Below are positions 22,381-34,010 of a DNA stretch of 64,000 bases, one piece after another. The notes under the pieces are model-generated. The model worked only from the letters and a program-made list of their open reading frames with translations. It made no database searches and had not been told where the DNA came from. The DNA is from Rachycentron canadum (taxonomy: Eukaryota; Chordata; Actinopteri; Carangiformes; Rachycentridae). Within the stretch, counting starts at the first letter, position 1; every line of letters begins with the position of its first letter. Location: assembly GCA_038496675.1 (NCBI GenBank), contig CM076649.1, positions 18,592,337-18,656,336 on the forward strand, given 5' to 3'. Made by a program: the position numbers and the translations under genes.

Positions 22381-23954
22381 TGGGTATTAATGCAGCAAAA
22401 ACCCCGAGAAAACTTAAGTTTGAGCGTTGATAGAAACTGTATCCACGTTTCAGATTCGCTCTGGTGGTGGACCCACCTTGATGTAGGACTCAAAAGTCAA
22501 CCTCAAACTGATGCACAAATTGGAGTTGTGTTGATAGTTGGTTTCCTGATGTTGCTCATAACTGGAGCTCAGAATGAATCAGCCTGTGTGTCACTGTACC
22601 ACGGCTCTAATGGTGTTAATCATCTGTCAGTCACTGCATAAGCTTCTCCAGTGTTGGGCCCGGAGTCTGATGGCCAGCAAATGCCACATAAGCCTACTTT
22701 AATATGTTTAATAGACACAAGCATCTGTGCGGCTTCTGCACATCTAACGTGCCAACTTCTGCTAAAACTGCTCACTGAAAAGTAATTCAGATCCTGGAAC
22801 ATAGAAAAAAAATGTAAAAATTGAGCCTGGCATGTACAGTCAGGGAAAATGTGTCAGTGTGGTGATAAGACCAGTCAGGAGAGACCACGTGCTGCACTGA
22901 GCATCCATCTCATGATGGACTGACATTGTTCATTCAGGATTAAGTCTGTGGCAGACTGAGGAGCAGCCCCTGTAACTCTGTGTGTGTGTGATCTGTTCCA
23001 GGGACACGACCAGAGCTCAACTTATTCTAAAGTTTATGCTTCATCAGAGAGATTATTCTGCAGCAAACACGTATAATGAAGACACAAACTGAAACATGAT
23101 TCACTGTGATAATTCCAACTTTATCTGCCTTTGGTCTGACCAGCATCTTTGATAGCGACGCGGCCCAGGCTGCCCAGATGCAGCCTCACACAGGGGGAAG
23201 AAAACAGGCCTTTTAATGGCTGCTGACTGTCCTGGAAGCCAACAGCCCTGTCAGAAGTGACGGAGCACAGAAGTGACATTAAAAATACCCAAGGATAGGT
23301 GCATTTAGACGCTCCGCATAAAAATTTCATCGCACGCTTCCCGCAGTAAGTATCGAAGAAATGTCATCAAAGTCATCTTTATTTCATGTCTCTCCAGGAA
23401 AACTAGCTCAGGGAACAGAGGGGAGGTAGAAGGTAGTGGTTTCTGTGCAAAGTGTTTGAGGGATGATAGAGGACGTCGAGCGAGCGGCTGCCTCCGCCTT
23501 GTTTTGCTGAGAGAGCTGCACTTTTACTCCTCACATTGACTTGTTTTGTCACAAGATATCCCCTAAGTAGTGACATTACGGCCACATGGGCTTTTTACAG
23601 CAGACACGTCAGTTTCATCACGCGTTCCTCAGTTGCTTTAACTGCACAGAGGCATGCTGGGAGTTGGGGGAGAGGGAGTGGGTGGGAGGATTTGTTGCTT
23701 CGTCCTCCACCTTGCGTTCACCTTTTTTGCGCCTCTTCTTCTCCACGTTGGCCTGAACCAGTGTTACTGCTGGGATGTTATTAATGAATATAACTGTTAT
23801 TAAAACAAAACACACCTCTGTAATCTCTGTGGAGCAGCACCTCCCTCCCTTTCCTGCTTGTGACCCATTATTTCAAAGTATGTTACGAGCAGCTCAAGAC
23901 TCTTCTCACACTGACGGACTTATTTCAATTTCAAATATCTAAAGAGAACAGATA
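22381..23954 (+). other. Intron 1 sequence, nothing specific recognised
   Basis: Moderate GC content with no recognised element. Opposed open frames at 23403-23815 lack domains. Confidence 0.45.
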
Positions 23955-24475
23955 AAGTGATGAAATGATTCGTTGATCTGCAGGAAATGAACTGATAATC
24001 AATATCAAGTGTCACTTTTCAAGCAAAACCGCCAATTTCTGGTCGTTCAAGCTTCACAAAGACTTGTTGCTTTTCTTTGTCTTGATGTGACATTGATCTG
24101 AAAATCTTTAGTTTTTACTCAGTTGATCAGAGAAAATAAGGGGCTTGAATCTATCAGCTTTGGCTTTGGGGAAGTGTCTCTGACATTTTATCAACAAAAT
24201 AACATCAGAAGAAAGATCTGAATAAAATAAATGATGATTGATAAAACAATGATTGGCCTGCTCTATAAAATATCAGAGAATTGTGAGATCAAATTCTCAT
24301 CACAGTTTATTTTTGTAAAGCCTGAGCTTCACTTTATGAAATCAAGAGTAAGGAAAGTGACACATTCCTACATTTAAGTGATTGAAATATCAAATGTTTT
24401 TGCTTAAAAGATGATGGGAATTAATTGATAATCAAAATAGCTGCTGATTATTTGAAACGATTCTTTCAGTTCTCA
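23955..24475. mobile_element. Palindromic non-autonomous repeat (family B), full-length copy
   Basis: It starts 'tgatgaaatgattcgttgatctg' and ends with the complementary-type block 'aattgataatcaaaatagctgctgattatttgaaacgattctttcag', split by substitutions, so the two ends read as an imperfect inverted repeat. The interior has the 'ttgctgcttttctttgtctt'-type block (24065-24085) and 'tgacattttatcaacaaaa'. The same blocks recur as half-copies at 27787 and 30700. It is familiar in teleost genomes and probably a DNA-transposon derivative. Confidence 0.6.
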
Positions 24476-27400
24476 TTTGAATCTGTCTTCTTTTTTTTTT
24501 TTTTTAATAAACATTGTCATCTCTAATATGCTGCTTCAAAAATAGTGTAGATAAGGAAAAAGTACAAAAAAGAAAACATTTTAGTTGAGCAGGAAATTGT
24601 CTTTTTTTCAAATTTCCGACCAAATCTTCTTCAGACCTCTTCGGTTCATTTCATGATCCCTTGTGGGGCTCCCAAACCCTACTTTGGGGACCATCATCCT
24701 TGTCTCTGACCTGATGTCTCTTTCATAAATACCCTCGAACAGACAATGTAGTGTGGGACAAGTGTATATTTTTACAACCACCCCGCTGTTAAGGTTGCAT
24801 TCACACACAATAATGAGCAGCAGATAAAAACAGATGCCTGGTGTCAGTTGTTCAGGTGCCGTAATAGATGAGGAAGCGAAGGCCGAAGCTTGGTTTTACA
24901 CTTTGCCATGCATTACTTGCTTGAATCTGGCATAACAAGACTTGTTTGACACGTTGAGTGGCGAGTTATGTAGAAATCGTACCTGTCAGACGGGAATGTG
25001 GGAAAATTACATGTCCCTTCCATCGCCAAACTGTAAAACAGGTGCGATAGTTGTGATTAAATTGTGTTTTAGGAGTGTCATCCTGTCATCAGATACAGAA
25101 GAGATTCACCGTATCAAAGTCACACAGTAGCCAGTTACACTGGCTAATACAGTCAGCGTTGGATTAAAGTGAAAATCGTGAAACGGATTTGTTTTGTTTT
25201 TTATTAAAAAAAAACAACAAAAAAACGCAATTACTAAAAAATAAATAAAATAAAAAAAACACCCATCAAAAACCATTTTCTCCAAATGAGTTGCCTTCAG
25301 TTCTTTTTTATGCACAGGCCAGACTGGATTCCATTGAACTAAATCTTTAATCTGCATGAGTCTGCATACACAGTCTTCCACCCACTGCTACACTTCTAAA
25401 AGGATGAAAAATTGTTGTATAATTCAGTCAAAGCAAGGTCGTGAATAAGAGTCATTTACTAAAATATGTCCCTTCTTCACCATCAGAAGTGATTGTGTGC
25501 ACACTGCTGTGAATTGGGAGCCCCACAACTGTCAGGAACAAGTACACTTGACTTTAATACAGCGGCGCTCCTCAGTGTTGCCCACCTAGTCCCATCTCTC
25601 TGTTCATTTTTAGTATTTAGAATAAAAAGGAAAAGATCCAAGACAGCTCAACGAGACAGCTCCATTTCCCGCTCTATTTATCGAGTCTCATTGGTTCTGT
25701 AAATGCCCTATTTGTAATCCAATCGTATTAGAATAATTTCCCTGCTTTATGATGCTCTGTCACTTCTAGGCCTTCGGTTTCAAGGCACCGCAGCCCTTTG
25801 GGGTAAGTCTTCACAGACTGTCTGAGCCCGCAAGGTTCCCCCCCCCCCCCACCCCCGCTGATTCAAACAGTGCACACTGCCTCTCCTTGGGAATGGCTTT
25901 AATTGAGTGCTTAATAAGAGCAACGCCACACAGCAACCAACTTCGGGGGAGGGGGGGGGGGGGGTGTCTGAGCACTGAGACTGCTGCATTATTAAATGTA
26001 CTTATATAAGGCTTCCAAACATCTCCTTCCTAAGTAATCTCAGGCTGAAGCAAGGTTCATGATTCTTTTTGATGATACGCTTCACATGAATTTGGATTTT
26101 TTTTTTTTTTTTAACCACAAAAGCACATTTTCAGAGGTGTATTGTGCTCCGCTGGGTGTGGCTGCTGTGTCAGAGCCATCTTTCCTCCCTCGTGCACAAT
26201 ATTAGCACTCGATGAAACTGCGTTCCCCGCGGGGCTTTCTTGTTTTCTTTGTCTGAATCAAGATTAAAGGAATGAATGGAGCAGCTGGGACGACTCAAAG
26301 GAATGTTTAAATACACCCTAAACACTGTGTCTCTCTCTATTGATAACTGTCGATAAAATACAAGCAGCTTCACACTTTGTGCCCAATTCTGTCACAAGCT
26401 TTTTAGGGGAGAATCGTTCTGAGAAAACTGCAGGTCTGGCATGCAGCTATCTTTCTTTAAGGACGTCCACAGCTCCTGCAAGGCTCTGTGAAGACTTGTA
26501 CATTCATACGGTATCATCATTCCTTCATATGCTTCACATAAGAGCTTCCAAATAACAATTACTCAATTAAACACTTTTGTTTAAAGGGAAGTCTATCCTT
26601 CTGTTTCATCGAATAGTATCAAAATCATTGTGTGTCTTCCTTGTCTGGAGCTGCAGAGAAACTTAAAACTGGAGCATCAGACTAGACCGCGTCTTGATTG
26701 TATCAAAAGATTATTTTGAGTAAATTAGGTCAAGATGGAAATTAAGGTAAAGAAGCGAGGTCGCGGCGAAGCAATTTTTTAGTTATTTATATCACGATTC
26801 TGATTTTTCCAAAGGGATTTTATGCGTTGAAAAGCATCACTTGTCGTTGAAAAGGCATTTTGATTTGCCGCTGTAATGTAACAGCGGTGTGTGGTGGCAG
26901 TTAGCAGTGGGATAGTGTGTTGTCAAGATCTATTTGCAAAATAATAACTCATGCAATCCATGGTTAATGGAACAAATTGACTGGCACCAACTACTTGTCA
27001 TGAAAGTTTCCAACCACAAAACCTGGAAGTTATTCTGTGTAAGAATTTAATGGAGACTTTAATGCTCTGGTGTAATGGCGGTAAATTGGTGTCAACAGCC
27101 AATAAGTGCGGTGCGTGTCACCCACAAGAGTCAAAATGTTGATAGAGGTGTGTTCACTGGCAACTTTATTTCTTTTGTTTGGTGTCAACACACATGGTTG
27201 TGTTCAGACGGTCACGGGGGGTTTTGGGGAAGATGGTCATCTCGGTTTCATGTAGAAAAGGTTCACAGCGCCTCGAAGCACAAAACACATGCTCTTTATT
27301 AATATTTGATCAACGCCACAATTATCCCTTAAATTTAAATGTCTTCATCTATCTAACCCTATTCATTAACTTTGGGACTCCTCATTCTCCAGTGTTATAC

Positions 27401-27786
27401 ACCCACCATGCACCTCCTGCACCTCTCTGCTACTGTGCTGTACATCAGTGTCGCGCCTGGGAAAATAAACATTGTCTGTCAAAATAATCAGACAGAATTC
27501 CCATTATAACATAAATGTGAAAACTCAACTAGTTAATTTGGTTGTTTTCAGAAATTCATTATGTATCTGTGGCGACAGAAAAGCATCAAAAACGGACAAC
27601 AATGCAAAATTTCTAGAAGACATACTGTTGATTAGTGTAACTGAAGTCATGTTTGGCCTGAATAATATAAAATGAAATAGAATAAAGTCTCTTCACTGTG
27701 ACCTCTCAAATAGTCATGTCCTGACAGGGACATTACGGGAATATTATAAGAATATCAGAGCTCAGTTATTCAGTCCAAAGAAAATT
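24476..27786 (+). other. Intron 1 sequence with homopolymer tracts
   Basis: T-run at 24489-24505, A/T-rich low complexity at 25190-25262, a T-run at 26098-26112, and facing C- and G-runs at 25838-25856 and 25945-25964. No exon or named repeat was recognised. A short duplicated phrase 'gttgaaaagcatcacttgtc/gttgaaaaggcat' lies at 26827-26859. Confidence 0.45.
25838..25964. repeat. Facing poly-C and poly-G tracts (hairpin potential)
   Basis: C13-A-C5 at 25838-25856 is answered by G5-A-G14 at 25945-25964, complementary except for one A/A position. The spacer is 88 bp. A direct repeat TGTCTGAGC occurs just outside both tracts (25820-25828 and 25966-25974). Confidence 0.8.
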
Positions 27787-27915
27787 ACTTGGAAACTATT
27801 TTGATAATCAAATAATTGTTTCTGTCATTTTTTAAACCAAAAATCCCAATTATTATGTGGTTCCAGCTACTTCAGTCTGAGGGTTTGCTGTTTTCTTGTG
27901 ATAGTAATTTGAACA
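27787..27915 (+). repeat. Half-copy of family B repeat
   Basis: It contains 'ggaaactattttgataatca', then 'tttctgtcattttttaaacc', 'gtggttccagctacttcag' and 'gggtttgctgttttcttgtg'. These blocks correspond to one arm and part of the interior of the copy at 23955-24475. Confidence 0.65.
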
Positions 27916-30699
27916 TCATTATTTAAAACAATAGAAGCAGATCACCCTTAAAAAAAAATGTAACAGCATTTTTTTTCTTTGTTTCTACTTCTTTTTTTTC
28001 CCCTGACAGTCGTAATGTGGTTAATTTTCGCTCTCGTTACCGCTGGCTTTGTGCATACCGACGTACCACGCTGCTGTGCTCTTGATGAAATCATCACACT
28101 TTTTATCCTTCAGTATCCAAAGATGAATGAAACTCTGAGCATTCTTACCGTAGTAGTATTTCAGAAATCCCCTGTTTCACGCACATGTGAGCTGCTGAGT
28201 GCGACTACAGTCTGGAGGGTCCTGCTCAAGGGCACCTTCATAGTATCAACAGCCTCTGGAGTTTGTTCTGTTTTTATGTATATTTTGACATTTACATACC
28301 CGCTTTTGAATTAAACTAATCAGCTGGGGTTACATAATGAGGCTCCGTCTTCCACGTTCACAAACAATGTAGTGTATTAAATGGATTCCTCGCTGCAAAA
28401 CATATTGTGAATATGAATTCGGTGATATGCCCATTAGTAGATAGACACATGTTGCAGCTGCTCAATGAATGTTTTTTAATTGTTAAATGAGGAAATTATG
28501 ATGTAGCGTCTCTGGTCATTACCATTGCTCGCATTTTATTGCTGATTGAAGTCGTTCTATTTTTTTTTTTTCTTTTTTTGTATTCAGAGAAGAAAAAATC
28601 TCACATCTAAGAAGAATATCTTGTTCATGTGAAATACGTTCATAGGGAACTGCAGATGATGCAAAGTTCAGGTATTGAAAATCTCATCTGTTTCTCAAAT
28701 GAAATAATTAGTTATTCCACAAAGCTGCTGTTTGTTTAGCAGACCATTTCAGATGTGTGCGGTTCAGATAAATGAGATTCTGTAGTCATTGTATCAGAGT
28801 GCAATTAGCTGGTTCATCCATTAAAACCAAGGACAATAAGAAAAAAAAAGAAGAACAAAATAATGCCTATTTAGCTTGGCTGCAATACAACTATCTGTTC
28901 TAGATAAGATGAGAACTGCAGCCTCATAATCCTGTTCATTTGTGTCAGACAAAGGGGAAGTGAGGTCAATGTATTTAAGGTCATTCAAGTCCTCTCTCCG
29001 TGGCCTTTATGTGGTGATAACATTGTCAATGCATTTATGTCATTTCAGCTGCATGTCATTTTTTCTTATTATTATACATCCATGATGCAGACATCTACAC
29101 AAACATAAAAATAAGTGTTTTCCTCAATAAAAGCCATCACTTATGTCAAAATGTATTCATTTTCTTGAAGTATGTCTAGTTTACCCACTCCAGAGATTTT
29201 TTGCATGTTTGAGTTATATCTTGAAGAATATTGAGGTAGAGTTCACATACAGTCAGTAACATGTTTTATTATTTATTATAATGTCATTCAAAGATCTTTG
29301 TGTGTCATTATTTCTCAAAGGGAAATGTGTTTGGAAACATTTAATAGATTTTTATTTAATGTAATGATTGTGTCTCCATTTAAAAAAGAAAATGATGAAA
29401 CTTTCTTTTGCAGAGAATCTACAACATCAGTTGTTTGTTCAAATACCTGAAATAACCTGTTTAACGGAACAAGAAATCACACTGAAAAGCCACATGGTCT
29501 TACAAAAATCTGCATCTTAGTGTGTTTTGACTCCAAACTCATTTTTTTTCCTCTTGGGAAGTTGGGTTTTTCTTTCAGTTTGGCACTCGAGATGTGTCAG
29601 GGTGACAAAGTTTGGAAAAGTCACTCTCCAATTTCAAACTGTCCGAATGTGCCACCCACATCAGCAGTGATGTGGATGCACAGCAGAGAGCTGTTTCATC
29701 GGGCTGTCACAGTTAGGCTTTACCAGCACCATCGCTGTACACAGAGCTCAACACAACAGTGTGAAGTGTAAAATTAAGCCTCAGGCATGTGGAATATGTA
29801 AATTACTTCACAACAAAGGTGCTGATGCCCGTGTATGATAACCTGCTATAGATTAAATCTACAGATGGCATCAAGGACTGTGACTGTATGGAAATGACAG
29901 TGGAAGGCAATTAAATTAATTTTTTTGCTGAATGACACAGTTAGAACAACCACATGTGACTGGTAACACAGCTATTTATAATAAGCATTTATGATAAGCC
30001 ACATGAGCAACATCTAAGTCGTGTCTTATGGGGATAAAAGCATCTTTAAAACCAATATATTGATTGAAAGACACATTGTGCTGAGGTAATTTACTTGTCT
30101 CAATTTGGAAACTTAGTCTCAACCAACTTGAATGGTGAGATGGATAAAGTGAGTAATCTTTGCAGTTTATTGTAGTTTGGTGGAATTATTGTCGAATAGA
30201 AGTTTTGCTATGTGGCTCAATGCTAGGCTTAATCGAGGCTATAAGCATATCTATACCACTGTATTTCCTATTTTTGCTCAACTCAGCTAGCAGCTAGATG
30301 CTAACAGCCCAAGTCCCTACAAGTGAAGCATTTGCTTTTTGATAAGCCCCTTGTCATTAACCAAACAAAATTAAATGTCAAGGAGCAAAATTCAAAAGTT
30401 CATGAAAATTATTATGTGCTTCTGCATAATAGGTTTAAAGGTTTGACGGCTTTACTGACTCTGCTGAGAGAAATGTTGCTGAAAGAGGATCCACGCACAC
30501 TCTTCTGTCAACGTCTTGCTTTATAAAGAGACCATACACTTTGTACTGACTTGCACTCATTTCTGTAGAGTTTTCCTTGGAGATCAAAAGCGCATTGAGC
30601 CTTGGCGCAACGTCTCTAATGTTGTTTTCTTTTGCAGATAGTTCGCTATGGATTTGTCATTATTTGAATAATTTAATACATTTTTTAACCAAATTATCA
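27916..30699 (+). other. Intron 1 sequence, nothing specific recognised
   Basis: AT-rich, with T-runs near 27970 and 28560. A 111-codon open frame (27979-28314) has hydrophobic segments but starts inside a poly-T tract and matches nothing known to me. Confidence 0.45.
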
Positions 30700-30775
30700 A
30701 TCAAAGTAGTTGTAGGATTAATTGGCAGATTATTCACCATGAACTGATCTTGTAAACAATCGCTGCAGCCCCAAA
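30700..30775 (+). repeat. Terminal fragment of family B repeat
   Basis: It carries 'aagtagttgtaggattaat', 'ggcagattattca' and 'aacaatcgctgcagcccc', the last being the typical end of this family. Confidence 0.5.
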
Positions 30776-33149
30776 GACATCGGCTAATAATTACATGTTT
30801 TCCATCTCTATCTGTCTTGCTATTCTATGCTCCTCTCAAATACGGCAACATCTGTGTGAAGCAACTTCAAACTTCAAAGATGAATTTGAACTGTCTTATG
30901 TTCTTGACTAGTGGGGAATTGCTATGCTCATCTTGCCAGTGTTGTCTGAACAGGTCAAACTACTTGCACAGTGTGTGAAAATAAACAGATTTCATTCAAA
31001 AGCTTCTTCCCGCTTTTATTGAATCCTGGCCAATCTCACACTTTTCATGTAGCGGTGGTCTGTCTATGCAGTTGTGTAGCTGCGATTGTCATCCAACATA
31101 AAGCAGTCAGTACACACCAGAACAGATGAGAGTCATTAAGGCGGCTGCATCCTCTATAACTGTTAGAAACTGCACTACACCTACACCTCTCCTGAGTTTG
31201 AACCGTCCCTTCGATCACCGCCGTTTGGCTCTCCGCCCTGATATCATTGAGCACTGGACGATAGATCTCTTAGGACCAGCACAGTACATTAACCAGACAT
31301 GTTATCTCCTCCTGAGCTAATTTAATTCAAGGTGTGATTCTGTACTTCCTGCACAAAGACATCAGTTTCTTCTTGGAACCGGCTTTTGTAATAGATCGAT
31401 TGTGGACTGTTCTCTGCATCACCAAATTTTGGGGTGGCAAACCACTGACGTTAAGGGGAATAAAAGAGGTGATTTAAGCGGCCGTGCTCCTCTCTCAGCA
31501 GTGTCACAGTTGTAAGTGATCGTCAGGTTGACTTTTTTAGACATACTTATCCTTTTATCTGCAGAAAGTAGATAAAAAAGAAGTCGTTTGATAAAGAAAA
31601 AAAATGATATTTCACTTGCTCAAAACCTTTCTAATGTAGTGAACCCTATTTCACGTACAGACTTGCAGCTCCTCTGCCTTGATATTCCTATTCAGGGCCT
31701 CAGTAGCCTTCCTCAATTTCTGGAATTGGCAGAAAAATCTCAAAACTACTGTGTATTTACAAAAAGGTCTGATGTGTATACTTATGATTATTATGCATGT
31801 TTCACACTTGAAAAATGTAATTAAGCTGTTAACTGTATAATGGATGAAAATCAATCAATCTTTAAATTTTCTGGTAATTTGTTACTGACTGAATGCATTG
31901 ATTATCTCCTCCCCTCAGGCTCCATAGCATCATCAGTCATTTCCCTTTAACAAATGTAGTTGCAGTATATTACATCTATAATGTCTAATGCCTGAGTGGT
32001 ACTGAGCCAGGCTGCAAAATTATTGCAGGAAATCAGCATTAAAGAAAGTGAATGATATCTGTGAATTATACTTATAGCAGTTGCAGCAGTCGTAGCGGTG
32101 GTGGCAGCGGTATTATTGGTACTGGCAGCAGTAGTAGCAGCAGCATTTGTGGTTTTGCAGCAGTTGCTTCGTTCTAATTTTAATACTACAGCAGCAACTA
32201 CTCATAATCATTGTACTCTGCACTAACAGTGGTATGAATTCAAATCTTGAGTGAGTCAAGTGTCAACTGTTCCTTTTGTCATCTTCATCTGCTCATCTGC
32301 TTTTGCTTTTTAAGTGTTTCAAAAATTCATCCTTGTAAATGAGTGAGAGGAACGTCTCATAATGTGCGTCGTAGCTGTAGTAACATTACAAGGACTGGTA
32401 AACCCTGTAAGCCTGGCAAGAACCTTTGTTAACAAGGCACAGATGGATATGCTCTATGTAGCTGGAGCATTTATCAACTTCCATTTTCCTGGCATCGAGT
32501 AACTAAATAGATTACAGCAGCAATAGGCAAGAGCAAGTTTGTGAGGCGCTCGGTAGTGTTATCTTTAGCTGCTGGGGTGCTTTATCAGGTCGAGTTGAAA
32601 CAAGTGGAGGGACCAAAGCAAGGCTTTGATTCTGTGAAAACGGACCTTAATAAAGTGGAGGGAAATAGTAACCAGCGGTAACTACAGTTCTATGAGTAAC
32701 CACTATGGATACAGATCAGCTGCTGCGTCTCGATTTGCCCACTTCCATACACACATCTTCGATATACACTGTACACACAAGTATGGCATCATACAGAGTG
32801 CACTGTAGGTACCTGAATGGTCAAAGTGAACTCAAGACACTTCTCTCCTTCATTGGTTGTCATTTATTTGGCTTCAAAGTGAAAAGCGAGGGGCCTCCAA
32901 CCTTTTTTCAATCTTGATGAAATGTTTGCTGAGAAAGGTGGACGTGTCATCAGTGCAGATGGTTATGAGTTTATATGTTGTTTAATGATAGTGGTCACAC
33001 ACAGGAAAGCAAAAATGTTTTCATTTTTCAAAAGTTTCCAGTTTTTAATTGCTCAATGTTACAAAGTGCTGAACAAAAGGATAAAACAACAATAAAACAA
33101 CAGAATGAAAGAAAATTAATTAAAATTTACATCAAGATTAAAGCTTTAA
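30776..33149 (+). other. Intron 1 sequence with imperfect GCA/GTA triplet tract
   Basis: An imperfect trinucleotide-like stretch (GCAGCAGT, GGTGGTGGCAG, GCAGTAGTAGCAGCAGC) lies at 32080-32165. No exon was recognised. Confidence 0.45.
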
Positions 33150-34010
33150 AACATATTAAGAGTGGATCTGAAAGCTGCAGAACCATCATATCTGTTCTCA
33201 GCAGGTAAATAATTCCAGCCACAACAGGCCACTATCAGCTGATCTAAGATATTTCTCAGGCTCATAGGGAGTTAGTAAATCTTTATATGCAATGGGTTCT
33301 GGTTATGTAAAGCCTTCAAAGTCCACAATAAAATGTTAACGTCAAATGCAAAAACCAACAGAAAGCCAGTGCAGGGAGGCCAGAATTAGTGTTGTATGGT
33401 CACATTTTCTTGAACCAGTGAGACTTCCGGCAGCAGCAATTCGAACCAATTTAAGGCAATTTGAGGAACTCTGGGTAATAACTGTATAGAGGGCATGACA
33501 GATATTTAGCTGTTAAAAAATGAAAGTATTTACAACCCTATTTACATCCTTAGAGGATAAGAAAGATTTAAATTAACTCAATTAACTGAAATTAACCAAG
33601 TTGGAAAAAAGAAGAATGAGCGGCCTTATTTACTTGTTCATCAAATCAAAGGGAATAATTAAATGTCTCACAACTGATTAATACTAATTAATATGGCTCC
33701 AAGATTGAAGACCATGTGATGAAAAGAATTGGGTTAGACAAATACAACTACTAACATAACAAGATACATCATAAGTATAACAAGAATATTGTACATTGTG
33801 TTTATTAATCATCTGGCCTAAGGGTACCAGATAAATAGAAAACATTAATGGACCAATGATTGACCCTTGAGGAACTCCATATATGAAATCAGAAACTGAA
33901 GAGTGGGAATTAGCAAAAACAGCAAAGGTTCTATTAGTCAGATGGGTACAAAGTAAATTAAGAGCAGACCCTGTGCTACTAATAAAATGTTATTAATTAA
34001 CTAATCAAAG
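33150..34010 (-). pseudogene. L2-type LINE reverse-transcriptase fossil
   Basis: Read on the minus strand, 33990 downward, translation gives LLCTHLTNRTFAVFANSHSS, then YGVPQGSIIGPLM near 33885-33847. That is the conserved GVPQGS..GP segment of LINE reverse transcriptases. A broken stretch equivalent to SIYLVPLGQMI follows. Further along, near 33440-33200, fragments correspond to the C-terminal region: AAGSLTGSRKCDHTTLILASLHWL, split by changes, and LLTPYEPEK. The YADD catalytic box is degraded (CYTYD). Stops and frameshifts throughout show it is dead. It is 5'-truncated and runs antisense to the contactin gene. Confidence 0.85.
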
